This document shows, piece by piece, positions 44,736 to 53,537 of a stretch of 64,000 nucleotides of DNA. How positions within the stretch are numbered: the first letter of the stretch is position 1; each line of letters begins with the position of its first letter. The DNA lies in the NCBI GenBank assembly GCA_015066745.1, contig SVNW01000005.1:1-64000 (forward strand), given 5' to 3'. Position numbers and translations under genes: made by a program. The DNA is from Ruminococcus sp. GTDB taxonomy: Bacteria; Bacillota; Clostridia; Oscillospirales; Ruminococcaceae. The notes beneath the pieces were generated by a model. It made no database searches. It was not told where the DNA came from and saw only the letters and a list, made by a program, of their open reading frames with translations.

Positions 44736-45581
44736 ATGAGTTTTTCAAAAGTTTTAAAGAAAGCGATCGCTTGTTTCCTTTGCGCAGCAATGGGAATGGT
44801 AATGCTTACAGGTTGTGGTAAGGAAAAGGAAGTAACAAAGACTACAGCGACAAATTCCGATTCAGGTTCTTCAGCAACAGAACCGGCAGGTGACGCTGTT
44901 GAAAAGAGCGATATGTTTGACGATTCAAAGGCTGAAGCGGATTATCCTATGTGTCTTGATGATGAGAGCGGTTATACAGATATGGTAAACTACACTATGC
45001 CTGAAAAAGGTGAGGAAATAGTAGTTATGACTATAAAAGACAAGGGTACTGTAAAGATAAAGCTTTTCCCTGAACTTCTTCCTAAGGCTTGCGCAAACTT
45101 TACAGGTCTTGTACAGAAGGGCTATTATGATGGTCTTACTTTCCATCGTGTTATGGCTGACTTTATGATACAGGGCGGAGACCCACTCGGCAATGGAATG
45201 GGCGGCGAGTCTGTATGGGGACTCAATTTTGACGGTGGATATTCAAAATATCTCCCTCATGTAAAAGGTGCTTTGTCTTATGCAAACAGTGGCGGTACTC
45301 ATACTAACGGAAGCCAGTTCTTCATAGTTGTCGGTGAAAAATACCCTGAAGAAGTTACAAAACAGTATTCTGCATTCAGTTCTTCCGATACAGTAGTAAA
45401 GGAATATGCTGAAAATGGCGGAACACCGTGGCTTGATACACAGCACACAGTATTCGGTCAGGTTTTTGAAGGTCTTGATATAGTTGTTGATATCTGTAAC
45501 AATACTAAGACAAACAGCAAAGACAAACCACTCGAAGACGTAATTATTGAAAAAGTTGAAATAGTTGAATACGAAGGTTGA
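44736..45581 (+). CDS. Cyclophilin-type peptidyl-prolyl cis-trans isomerase, lipoprotein
   Basis: The 281-residue surface lipoprotein has lipobox LTGC with Cys27 and a Thr/Ser linker. A full cyclophilin domain shows FHRVMADFMIQGGDP (catalytic Arg), SYANSGGTHTNGSQFFI and HTVFGQVFEG. It would assist folding of secreted proteins outside the membrane. GAGGAG precedes the ATG. A CCGGTGTGA/TCACACCGG hairpin (45600-45634) follows, without a clear T tract. Confidence 0.92.
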   Translation: MSFSKVLKKAIACFLCAAMGMVMLTGCGKEKEVTKTTATNSDSGSSATEPAGDAVEKSDMFDDSKAEADYPMCLDDESGYTDMVNYTMPEKGEEIVVMTIKDKGTVKIKLFPELLPKACANFTGLVQKGYYDGLTFHRVMADFMIQGGDPLGNGMGGESVWGLNFDGGYSKYLPHVKGALSYANSGGTHTNGSQFFIVVGEKYPEEVTKQYSAFSSSDTVVKEYAENGGTPWLDTQHTVFGQVFEGLDIVVDICNNTKTNSKDKPLEDVIIEKVEIVEYEG

Positions 45582-45764
45582 TAAAAAAACCGGTTTTTCC
45601 GGTGTGAGTATTCCCTTTTGATTTTCACACCGGAATATAGCTGGTTTTAATGAAATATTCTTTCTATGTATATTCTATGAGGATATTTTGTTAAAATCAG
45701 TTAATAATAATGACAATAATAATAAAGAAACGTTAGAGATATGACGTTTAAGGGGAGAATTTTT

Positions 45765-47054
45765 TTGGATAAATTTGTAGTTAGAGGCGGAAACAGACTG
45801 ACCGGCGATATATTTGTAAGCGGTGCTAAAAATGCCGCTGTAGCAATAATTCCGGCGGTTATTCTGTCAGACGAGCCATGTGTCCTTGAAAATGTACCGC
45901 AGATAAGCGATGTTACTATCAGCCTTAAAATTCTGCATGAGATGGGTGCGCAGGTGGAAATGATAGATAAAACCACTTTCAGAATAGATGCAAGCAAAAT
46001 CAGAAGTTACAGTGTTCCATATGAAATGGCACGTAAGATGAGAGCATCATATTATTTTCTGGGTGCCTGTCTTGGAAAATTCAGAAAAGCAATGGTTCCT
46101 CTTCCGGGAGGCTGTCCTCTTGGTGACAGACCTATAAATCAGCACACAAAAGCTTTTATGGCACTTGGCGCAAAGTACAACCTTATAAACGGAGTTGTAC
46201 ATGTTGAAAGTGACAATCTCTACGGAAGTCAGATATATCTTGATGTAGTATCCGTAGGTGCGACAATGAACGCCATACTTGCCTCTGTAAAGGCTCAGGG
46301 TCTTACAATTATTGAAAATGCCGCAAAAGAGCCTCATATAGTTGATCTTGCAAATTTCCTCAATTCTATGGGTGCGGATATCATGGGCGCAGGTACAGAC
46401 GTTATAAAGGTACGTGGTGTAAATTACCTTCATGGTACAACATATTCAATTATTCCGGATCAGATAGAAGCAGGCACATATATGGTTGCAGCTGCGGCTA
46501 CAGGCGGAGATGTAGTTATTCATGATGTTATACCTAAGCATCTTGAATCTATTACAGCAAAGCTCAGAAGAGTCGGTGTTAATGTAGAAGAATTTGATGA
46601 CAGTGTTCGTGTATGGGTTGACAAGGACAAACCGCTTGTAAAGACAAGTATAAAGACTATGCCGCATCCCGGGTTCCCAACCGATATGCAACCTCAGATG
46701 GCAACTTTACTTACACTTGCACAGGGTACAAGTATAGTTACTGAAGATATCTGGGACAACAGATTCAGATACGTTGAAGAACTCAGAAGAATGGGTGCAG
46801 ATATTTCCGTACAGGGCAAGGTTGCGGTTATCGAAGGAATAGGAAAGCTCAAGGGCGCTCCGGTAAAGGCGTGTGACCTCAGAGCAGGAGCGGCACTTAT
46901 CATAGCAGGACTTGCCGCAAACGGAGTTACAGAGATAGAAGATATTTACCACATAGAACGTGGTTATGAAGATATGGATAAAAAGCTCAGAGGTATCGGT
47001 GCGGATATTGAAAAAAGATATTTTCCGGGCGAATCGGTTGCAAAGAGTTGTTAG
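45765..47054 (+). CDS. murA: UDP-N-acetylglucosamine 1-carboxyvinyltransferase
   Basis: This 429-residue enzyme performs the first committed step of peptidoglycan synthesis. Catalytic Cys117 is in PLPGGCPLGDRP, with conserved KNAAVAI near the N-terminus and the PHPGFPTDMQPQ loop. TTG 45765 is preferred: AGGGGAG lies 7 bases upstream, and the resulting MDKFVVRGG is the standard MurA N-terminus. ATG 45741 would add eight non-conserved residues. Confidence 0.95.
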   Translation: MDKFVVRGGNRLTGDIFVSGAKNAAVAIIPAVILSDEPCVLENVPQISDVTISLKILHEMGAQVEMIDKTTFRIDASKIRSYSVPYEMARKMRASYYFLGACLGKFRKAMVPLPGGCPLGDRPINQHTKAFMALGAKYNLINGVVHVESDNLYGSQIYLDVVSVGATMNAILASVKAQGLTIIENAAKEPHIVDLANFLNSMGADIMGAGTDVIKVRGVNYLHGTTYSIIPDQIEAGTYMVAAAATGGDVVIHDVIPKHLESITAKLRRVGVNVEEFDDSVRVWVDKDKPLVKTSIKTMPHPGFPTDMQPQMATLLTLAQGTSIVTEDIWDNRFRYVEELRRMGADISVQGKVAVIEGIGKLKGAPVKACDLRAGAALIIAGLAANGVTEIEDIYHIERGYEDMDKKLRGIGADIEKRYFPGESVAKSC

Positions 47055-47079
47055 TACGTTTACAACGGGAGTGTTTTAG

Positions 47080-47865
47080 TTGAATGCAGTTTATCCTCTT
47101 TTCAGTTCCAGTAAAGGAAATGCAGTATATATAGGAAATTCAGAAAGAGGCATTCTTATAGATGCAGGTGTTTCATACAAAAGACTGTCATGTGCAATGT
47201 CAAGATGCGGTCTTGATTTTGGTTGTGTACAGGCTGTGTTTATTACACATGAACACTCAGACCATGTAAAAGGTCTTTCTATGGTTACTAAGAAACATGG
47301 CTGTCCTGTATATGCACAGGAAGCGACATTGGAAGTTCTTCTTGAAAAAGGCCTTATAGCATCTGCAAGCGTTACTTATAATATAACAGGAAAGACAGTT
47401 GAAATCGGTGATATGAAAATTTCCGCATTTGCTACTCCTCATGATACAGTTCAGAGTTGTGGCTATCGTGTGGATTTTGAAGACGGACGTTCATGTGCCG
47501 TATGCACCGATCTCGGTCATATCACAGCTGAAGTGGATAACGCACTGCTTGGTGCGGATACTGTTCTTATCGAAGCAAATTATGATGATGAGATGATTCA
47601 CAGCGGTCCGTATCCTTTGAGCCTTATCAGGAGAATATGTTCAGGTAACGGTCATCTTTCAAACAGTGACAGTGCCACACAGGTACTCAGACTGGTGGAA
47701 AACGGGACTAAAAATATTATTCTCGGCCATCTCAGTCAGGAAAATAATTCTCCGATAATTGCCGAGCACACGATTTCCAGAAAACTTTCAGCTTTTCAGA
47801 GAGACCGAGATTATATGCTCACAGTTGCCGCGGTTGAAACATTCGGCGATATGGTGGTGATATAG
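47080..47865 (+). CDS. Metallo-beta-lactamase-fold hydrolase, WalJ/YycJ-like
   Basis: The 261-residue MBL-fold protein has the metal motif THEHSDH (His57, His59, Asp61, His62), the opening SSSKGNAVYIGN and a late LGHLSQENNSP. These are features of the WalJ/YycJ exonuclease family linked to cell-wall and replication control. TTG 47080 is the start, with GGGAG about 8 bases upstream. It is followed after 2 bases by rlmH. Confidence 0.87.
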   Translation: MNAVYPLFSSSKGNAVYIGNSERGILIDAGVSYKRLSCAMSRCGLDFGCVQAVFITHEHSDHVKGLSMVTKKHGCPVYAQEATLEVLLEKGLIASASVTYNITGKTVEIGDMKISAFATPHDTVQSCGYRVDFEDGRSCAVCTDLGHITAEVDNALLGADTVLIEANYDDEMIHSGPYPLSLIRRICSGNGHLSNSDSATQVLRLVENGTKNIILGHLSQENNSPIIAEHTISRKLSAFQRDRDYMLTVAAVETFGDMVVI

Positions 47866-47867
47866 AT

Positions 47868-48344
47868 ATGTTTAACATAAATCTTATTACGGTAGGAAAA
47901 CTTAAAGAAGAATATCTCAGACAGGCGTGTGCCGAGTACAGTAAAAGACTCGGAGCATTCTGCAATCTGAAAATATTTGAGCTTGATGAATGTCGTCTGT
48001 CGGACAAGCCATCAGAAAAAGAAATACTTAATGCACTCGAAACAGAGGCAAAAGCTATTTTAAGACACGCTAACGGGTATATAATACCTATGTGTATAGA
48101 GGGAAAGCAAATCAAAAGCGAAAAATTTTCGCAGAAAATACAGGATATTGCGGTTATGGGGAACAGCGAAATAAGTTTTATAATAGGGAGTTCATACGGA
48201 CTTTCGGATACGGTGAAGGCTAAAGCTGATATGAAGCTTTCAATGTCCGAAATGACATTTCCTCATCAGCTGGCAAGAGTGATGTTGCTTGAACAGCTTT
48301 ACAGAGCTTTTATGATTTGGGCAAATAAAAGCTACCATAAATAA
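47868..48344 (+). CDS. rlmH: 23S rRNA (pseudouridine-1915-N3)-methyltransferase RlmH
   Basis: This 158-residue SPOUT methyltransferase acts on helix 69 of 23S rRNA. Motifs ISFIIGSSYGLSD and LSMSEMTFPHQLARVMLLEQLYRA are diagnostic, and the length matches the family (155-160). It sits after the WalJ-like gene, a very common Firmicute order. Confidence 0.96.
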   Translation: MFNINLITVGKLKEEYLRQACAEYSKRLGAFCNLKIFELDECRLSDKPSEKEILNALETEAKAILRHANGYIIPMCIEGKQIKSEKFSQKIQDIAVMGNSEISFIIGSSYGLSDTVKAKADMKLSMSEMTFPHQLARVMLLEQLYRAFMIWANKSYHK

Positions 48345-48431
48345 ATAAAATTGTAAGCGTGTCGCTTCTGTATTGTTATGATACAGAGGCGATTTGTGCA
48401 TAAAATAAGAATAATGGAGGGATTTTTAAAA

Positions 48432-50204
48432 ATGATGAAAAATAAGATCGTATCAGGAGTTATGGCGTTGGTTATGTCGGTTTCTGCATTTGCGTTTCCG
48501 GTAGTTTCTGCAGAGCAGACAGTATTTGTTGAGTATACAGGTTATGATATGGAATATCTGGATTCTATAATTTCAGAATTTCGTGAAGCTTATAAAACTT
48601 CGGGAAATGATAACACTGTCAGGGAATATATAATAAAACTTACAGACGAAATGGGCGTGATCGAATCTCAGGCATCGGTTGCGTATGTAAACTACTGCAA
48701 AGATGCTACCGAGGAAAATGCTTTTGAATATACTAAAATGAACAACGTATATGCAACAGTTTCAAGTAAGATTTACAGTGAACTTGTGAATGCGGGAAAT
48801 TCGGGCTATGACCGGGTTGTGTGTGAATTTTTTGAAACAGATGAAATGCCCGAATATGACAGTGAGGCTATGGAATACGAGCAGGCAATGAGTGCTGAAA
48901 AACTCAGGATAGAGTCGGAGTATGCTTCTGTTGTACAGTCAGCATCAGGGGTCGATGAAAAGAATCAGCAGTGTGCCGAGCTTTATCTTGAACTTGTAAA
49001 ACTTTGCAATGACTATATTTCTTATCTTACAGAAGGAGCATATGACAACTATATAGATTACGCATATGCTACTTACAGTCGTGACTACAGTCCGCAGGAT
49101 ATCATAAGTATAAGCGGTGAGGCGAGAGAATATCTGAAAGGTTACTATAATGACGTTGTTGATATGTTTCAGGCTGTAAGACAGAGTGACACAAATACAA
49201 GGACGTATGAGGATAACTTTGAAATAATCGGACGATATGCAGGAAAGATATCAGATGAGCTGGCAGAATCGGTACAGTGGTTACGTGAAAATCAGCTTTA
49301 CAGTATCGGAGGCGGAAGCCAGAGTATGCCTATGTCGTTTACCTCTCTTCTTCCGCAGTATGATTCGCCGTATATATATCAGTACAAGTATGATACAGTA
49401 AATGATTTGTTTACGTCAGTTCATGAGTTCGGACATTTTAATGCGGCAAGAAACAGTCTTCCTGATGCATGGTATGAGATAGACAGTACAAATCTTGATA
49501 TAGCAGAAGTTCATTCACAGGGGCTTGAGGCGTTATTTACAAATTATTATGATGAAATCTTCGGAACAAGTTCGGACGCCTGCCGTTATATACAGCTTTC
49601 CGATATGATATCGGCTATATCAGCAGGATTTATGGTAAATGAGTTTGAGTGTTATATTTTTTCAAATTATACTGATGAAATGACCGCAGATGATGTAATC
49701 AGTAAATACAACGAACTCAAAGACAGTTACGAGATCTATCCTATAGATATGTACAGGATATCACATCTTTTTCAGACACCGGGTTATTATATAAGCTATG
49801 CGGTATCAGCACTTGCGGCACTTGAAATATGGGGTGTTATGCAGTACGATTATGACAGGGCTGTTCAGATGTATATGGACTTTACGCACTGCAGTTATCT
49901 TGATGATGAGTATACATTTATGGCATCACTTGAAAAATGCGGATTCAGTAATGTTCTCGGAGAAGGATATATTTCAACAACTCTTGCAGAATATGTTGAA
50001 AAAATCATAAGCCAGAATGTAATGGGGGACGTTGATGAAAACGGAGTAGTTACAGCTTTGGATCTGCAAATGCTTATAACGGCTCTGCTAAGCTCGGACG
50101 GAGCGTTTAATGATGAACAGGTCAAGTTATATGATTTAAATAATGACGGCTTGGTGAGCGTGTCAGACGCCTTAAAATTGAAAATGTATCTGATTAAAAA
50201 TTAA
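48432..50204 (+). CDS. Secreted M3-like zinc peptidase with C-terminal dockerin
   Basis: The 590-residue protein has a signal peptide (1-27) and a helical peptidase domain resembling oligoendopeptidase F. The zinc motif HEFGH is at residues 331-335 and the third ligand is Glu359 in AEVHSQG. The last 60 residues are a type I dockerin with two calcium loops (GDVDENGVVTALDLQ and YDLNNDGLVSVSDALK). M3 peptidases are usually cytoplasmic, so a secreted, cellulosome-targeted version is unusual. ATG 48432 follows GGAGGGA by 9 bases. A terminator follows, so it is a single-gene unit. Confidence 0.87.
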   Translation: MMKNKIVSGVMALVMSVSAFAFPVVSAEQTVFVEYTGYDMEYLDSIISEFREAYKTSGNDNTVREYIIKLTDEMGVIESQASVAYVNYCKDATEENAFEYTKMNNVYATVSSKIYSELVNAGNSGYDRVVCEFFETDEMPEYDSEAMEYEQAMSAEKLRIESEYASVVQSASGVDEKNQQCAELYLELVKLCNDYISYLTEGAYDNYIDYAYATYSRDYSPQDIISISGEAREYLKGYYNDVVDMFQAVRQSDTNTRTYEDNFEIIGRYAGKISDELAESVQWLRENQLYSIGGGSQSMPMSFTSLLPQYDSPYIYQYKYDTVNDLFTSVHEFGHFNAARNSLPDAWYEIDSTNLDIAEVHSQGLEALFTNYYDEIFGTSSDACRYIQLSDMISAISAGFMVNEFECYIFSNYTDEMTADDVISKYNELKDSYEIYPIDMYRISHLFQTPGYYISYAVSALAALEIWGVMQYDYDRAVQMYMDFTHCSYLDDEYTFMASLEKCGFSNVLGEGYISTTLAEYVEKIISQNVMGDVDENGVVTALDLQMLITALLSSDGAFNDEQVKLYDLNNDGLVSVSDALKLKMYLIKN

Positions 50205-50225
50205 ATAGGTTTTCAACACTTTTTT

Positions 50226-50271
50226 AAACTTTTCAACATCGGTTTTAAGAAACGGTGTTGAAAAGTTTTTT
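50226..50271 (+). terminator. Intrinsic terminator after the dockerin peptidase gene
   Basis: AACTTTTCAACA pairs with TGTTGAAAAGTT with one bulge near the loop, followed by a T run. Confidence 0.85.
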
Positions 50272-50305
50272 GTGATTTTTAAGAAATAATTAAGATTTAT
50301 CTCTT

Positions 50306-50333
50306 TTGAAAATTAAGATATGAGAATTATAAT
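50306..50333 (+). promoter_or_regulatory. Promoter of the first propeller/SBP lipoprotein
   Basis: TTGAAA at 50306-50311 and TATAAT at 50328-50333 have a 16-base spacer. Confidence 0.55.
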
Positions 50334-50360
50334 ATTAAAAAAAGTTAAGGAGCGGAAATT

Positions 50361-53345
50361 ATGGGAAAACAGAAGTTAATGGTTTTTATGCTAGTAAGCA
50401 CATTGTTATGCGGTTGTACAGGAAAGGGCGATGTTAAGGCACAGGATAGTTCAAAAGAATGTGCAAGTAGTGTGGTAAGCGAAAATAATGATATAAACGG
50501 TGATAATGCGGAAAATCGTAGTTATGAGAAAATCATGCAAAGAGTGCGACTGGATTCTGATTATATGTCTTTATCCGGTTTAAATACCAATGGTAAGTAC
50601 ACATATGTATTTGCAGAGAGTGAACATAATTATGAAAATGATTATTTTGGTGTGTATAACTTTGCTGATAATACAGTGGATTATATACGAGGTTCATACG
50701 ATAATATAGGTGATTGTGATTATATTAATGGAAAGTATTATACTCTTGAGTATGATGTGACAGATAACACTAGAGTTTGCTATATCTGTACTTATAACGA
50801 AAACTTGTCAGAACCGGAAAACTGTGCTGTATGGAGTGAAAGCACAGAAAATGGGAATATACTTTCAGATGACGTAGTATATCTTAATGATGATAGTCAA
50901 GTGACATTTATTGATCCAAAACTGAATATTCTTAAAACTATAAATATTTTAGATTATAATGAATATATAAAAGTCGATGATTTTTTTGCAACTACAAGCC
51001 TGGCGACAGTTGATAAAAATAAAAATATATATTTCTTTTCCTATAGCAAAGAATTGAATTTGTATTACCTTTGCAAAATAGACAGTGCAGGCTCATGGGT
51101 TTACGGTTCGGAAGATTTTTATGATTTGTCTGCATCGTGTAATGGCGGAATATGTGGATTTTTTGAGAAAGACGGTAAGTTGTATATAGCTTGTACATCG
51201 GATACTATTGACGGAAGTATGGTATTTCTTAATGTAGTTGATGCTGATACAGGAAAGACGGAAAACCGTTATGAGATAGAAAATGCTGATACCGTGTGCA
51301 GAGGGTACGGAGAGTATGATATTACTTATTCATACGGAGATTCGATATTTGGATATGATCTTGAAAAAGAGGAATCAACTCTTTTGTATACAAACGAAGA
51401 ATGGTGTATGCAGGGTAGCTGGTTTGTATATGATGAAGGCGAGATACTATCGATAAGACAGTTGTCAGATGACATGGGAAGTTGTATGCTCGTTTTTGAT
51501 GAAGAAATGAATATAGTAAATAAAGTTCCTGTTAATAACTATATGGAAAGTAAACTTTTTTTCAAAGACAATACTGCTTATCTTGCTGAGTTAAACTATG
51601 TAGCGGATAATAACTGTGAAGTAAAAATTAAAAAGTCCGAAAACGGAATTGATTTTGAAGAATATCTTTGTCTGACATTTGAGAAAGAAATATTGTATCT
51701 GTATAATTTCTTTGTTGGTGATAATGAAAACTTGTGGTTGATGTGTGGTGATATAAACAGGGAAAGTAGTTTTGAGATTTTCGATAAATCGGGAAATTAT
51801 ATTAAGAGCTTACCGATGGTTTCGTGGCATTCTCCGACAGTTTTAAATAATGATAATCAAAAATATATGATAGGTTTTAACAGAGATAACCAAATTTGCA
51901 CGATGGACATAGATGAGCAGAATTTATCATTTTCAGATGAGAATGTAGTATGTGAGGAACATGGTATAGGTATGTTGTTTGATCCTGCTAGAACAGATAA
52001 AAGAAGTGTATATGCTTATGCGCCACAAGACAATACGGTTTGCGAGATTGATTGTGATACAAGAGAAATAAAGGAAGTACTGAACATAGCACAGTTTGGT
52101 TTGGACATGATATATGATATGGTGAAGATATCTGATACGGATTATGTTGTTCTGGGAACAAGCAGTAACGGTGGTATGGCTTTGTATAAGATATTTGAAT
52201 CGGAAACCGAAATTCAGACGCTTGTGCTTGCAGGGACAAATATATCACCTGATATCCGAAATGCTGTACTTGACTTTAACGACTACCATTCAGATATAAG
52301 GATAGTGTGCAAGGATTATTCTGTAAGTGATGATTCATATTTTATAGGTGAATCGGCACTTGATCAGGATATAATTTCAGAGAATATTCCGGATATTATA
52401 ATTACAGATAATATCTGCCTTGAAAAATATACAGACAAAAATCTGTTTGCCGACCTTAAAACGTATATTGAAAATGACAGTGATATAAATATTGATGATT
52501 ATTTTTCAGATGTGTTTGTATATTCAGATGACAAGTCGAAAATATATACTGTAAATCCGGTTATTGATGATATACTTACTATTTCTCTCCCAGACAAATA
52601 TGCAGAATTTGCAAACGGCTGGACTCTTGAAGATTTTTGCAGTTTTGCAGAAAATAATCCCGAAGAAGTACCTGACGGATATTTGGATATGTGGGATTTT
52701 CTTTTGTATAGTTATATAAGAGAAAATGTGGACTATGAAAATGAGAAATGTAACTTTGAAACCGAAGAATTTTACAGATTGCTTGATGTAATAAAAAATA
52801 ATATGTACGATGAAAATATTGGTATGACAGAAGCAGAAACTGATATTAAATTTTGCGATGCTATGATGTTCTCAGAATTTGTTCAGGAGTCATATTCAGG
52901 AGAAGAACAGGTATTTGCAGGACTGCCGTCAAATGACAATACAGCATTTATTATGCGCGGAAGCGGATTTGGAATATCTGAAAAATCAGAAAATAAAGAT
53001 ATAGCGTGGCTTTTTATACGTGAATTTCTGACAGATGAATATCAGGACAAACTTGTTAAGTCATATGGAAGCCCATTTCCGTCAAATAAGCAGAAAATGA
53101 AAGCTTCTATAGAAAATGATGCTATGTATATTATGAATGGAATAGGCGGAACCAGTATTGATACCAAACGTCTTGATAAAGTGTTCGGACTGCTTGAAAG
53201 ACCTGTAATGACGAACTATAAAAATAATAAGATTTTTGGCATAGCAGTAGAAGAAACAGAAAAATTTCTTGCAGGCGAAGAAACAGCAGAGAGTGTTGCA
53301 AAGAACATTCAGGGTATTTGCTCAAAGTATCTTGCGGAGTCGTAA
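50361..53345 (+). CDS. Giant lipoprotein: propeller-like region fused to solute-binding protein domain, paralogue 1
   Basis: This 994-residue lipoprotein (LCGC lipobox, Cys19) has an N-terminal region of about 600 residues. It is made of repeated four-stranded units ending in aromatic/acidic turns, consistent with a beta-propeller. From about residue 625 it resembles an ABC family-1 extracellular solute-binding protein, with IRNAVLDFNDYHSDIRIV, IPDIIITDN and a late AFIMRGSGFGISEKSENKDIAWLFIREF. No permease genes are adjacent, so it may be a tethered sensor or use a distant transporter. AAGGAG precedes the ATG. Confidence 0.72.
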   Translation: MGKQKLMVFMLVSTLLCGCTGKGDVKAQDSSKECASSVVSENNDINGDNAENRSYEKIMQRVRLDSDYMSLSGLNTNGKYTYVFAESEHNYENDYFGVYNFADNTVDYIRGSYDNIGDCDYINGKYYTLEYDVTDNTRVCYICTYNENLSEPENCAVWSESTENGNILSDDVVYLNDDSQVTFIDPKLNILKTINILDYNEYIKVDDFFATTSLATVDKNKNIYFFSYSKELNLYYLCKIDSAGSWVYGSEDFYDLSASCNGGICGFFEKDGKLYIACTSDTIDGSMVFLNVVDADTGKTENRYEIENADTVCRGYGEYDITYSYGDSIFGYDLEKEESTLLYTNEEWCMQGSWFVYDEGEILSIRQLSDDMGSCMLVFDEEMNIVNKVPVNNYMESKLFFKDNTAYLAELNYVADNNCEVKIKKSENGIDFEEYLCLTFEKEILYLYNFFVGDNENLWLMCGDINRESSFEIFDKSGNYIKSLPMVSWHSPTVLNNDNQKYMIGFNRDNQICTMDIDEQNLSFSDENVVCEEHGIGMLFDPARTDKRSVYAYAPQDNTVCEIDCDTREIKEVLNIAQFGLDMIYDMVKISDTDYVVLGTSSNGGMALYKIFESETEIQTLVLAGTNISPDIRNAVLDFNDYHSDIRIVCKDYSVSDDSYFIGESALDQDIISENIPDIIITDNICLEKYTDKNLFADLKTYIENDSDINIDDYFSDVFVYSDDKSKIYTVNPVIDDILTISLPDKYAEFANGWTLEDFCSFAENNPEEVPDGYLDMWDFLLYSYIRENVDYENEKCNFETEEFYRLLDVIKNNMYDENIGMTEAETDIKFCDAMMFSEFVQESYSGEEQVFAGLPSNDNTAFIMRGSGFGISEKSENKDIAWLFIREFLTDEYQDKLVKSYGSPFPSNKQKMKASIENDAMYIMNGIGGTSIDTKRLDKVFGLLERPVMTNYKNNKIFGIAVEETEKFLAGEETAESVAKNIQGICSKYLAES

Positions 53346-53363
53346 ATTAATATGTGAAAAAAA

Positions 53364-53400
53364 CACTGTAATTTTTGAGATGAATTTTACAGTGGTTTTA
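53364..53400 (+). terminator. Intrinsic terminator between the two giant lipoprotein genes
   Basis: CACTGTAA (53364-53371) pairs with TTACAGTG (53387-53394), flanked by AAAA and a following GGTTTTAAATTTT. Confidence 0.7.
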
Positions 53401-53426
53401 AATTTTGAAAAAATATTAAATTTATC

Positions 53427-53456
53427 TTGAAAATGATAGATAAATAGTGTTAAAAT
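53427..53456 (+). promoter_or_regulatory. Promoter of the second propeller/SBP lipoprotein
   Basis: TTGAAA at 53427-53432 and TAAAAT at 53451-53456 have an 18-base spacer. Confidence 0.5.
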
Positions 53457-53537
53457 ATATAAGGAAAGTTGGTGAGTTGAAATCATAGGGAATAAACTTA
53501 TTTAAAGGGAAATGAGATATTTTAAGGAGTTATATAA

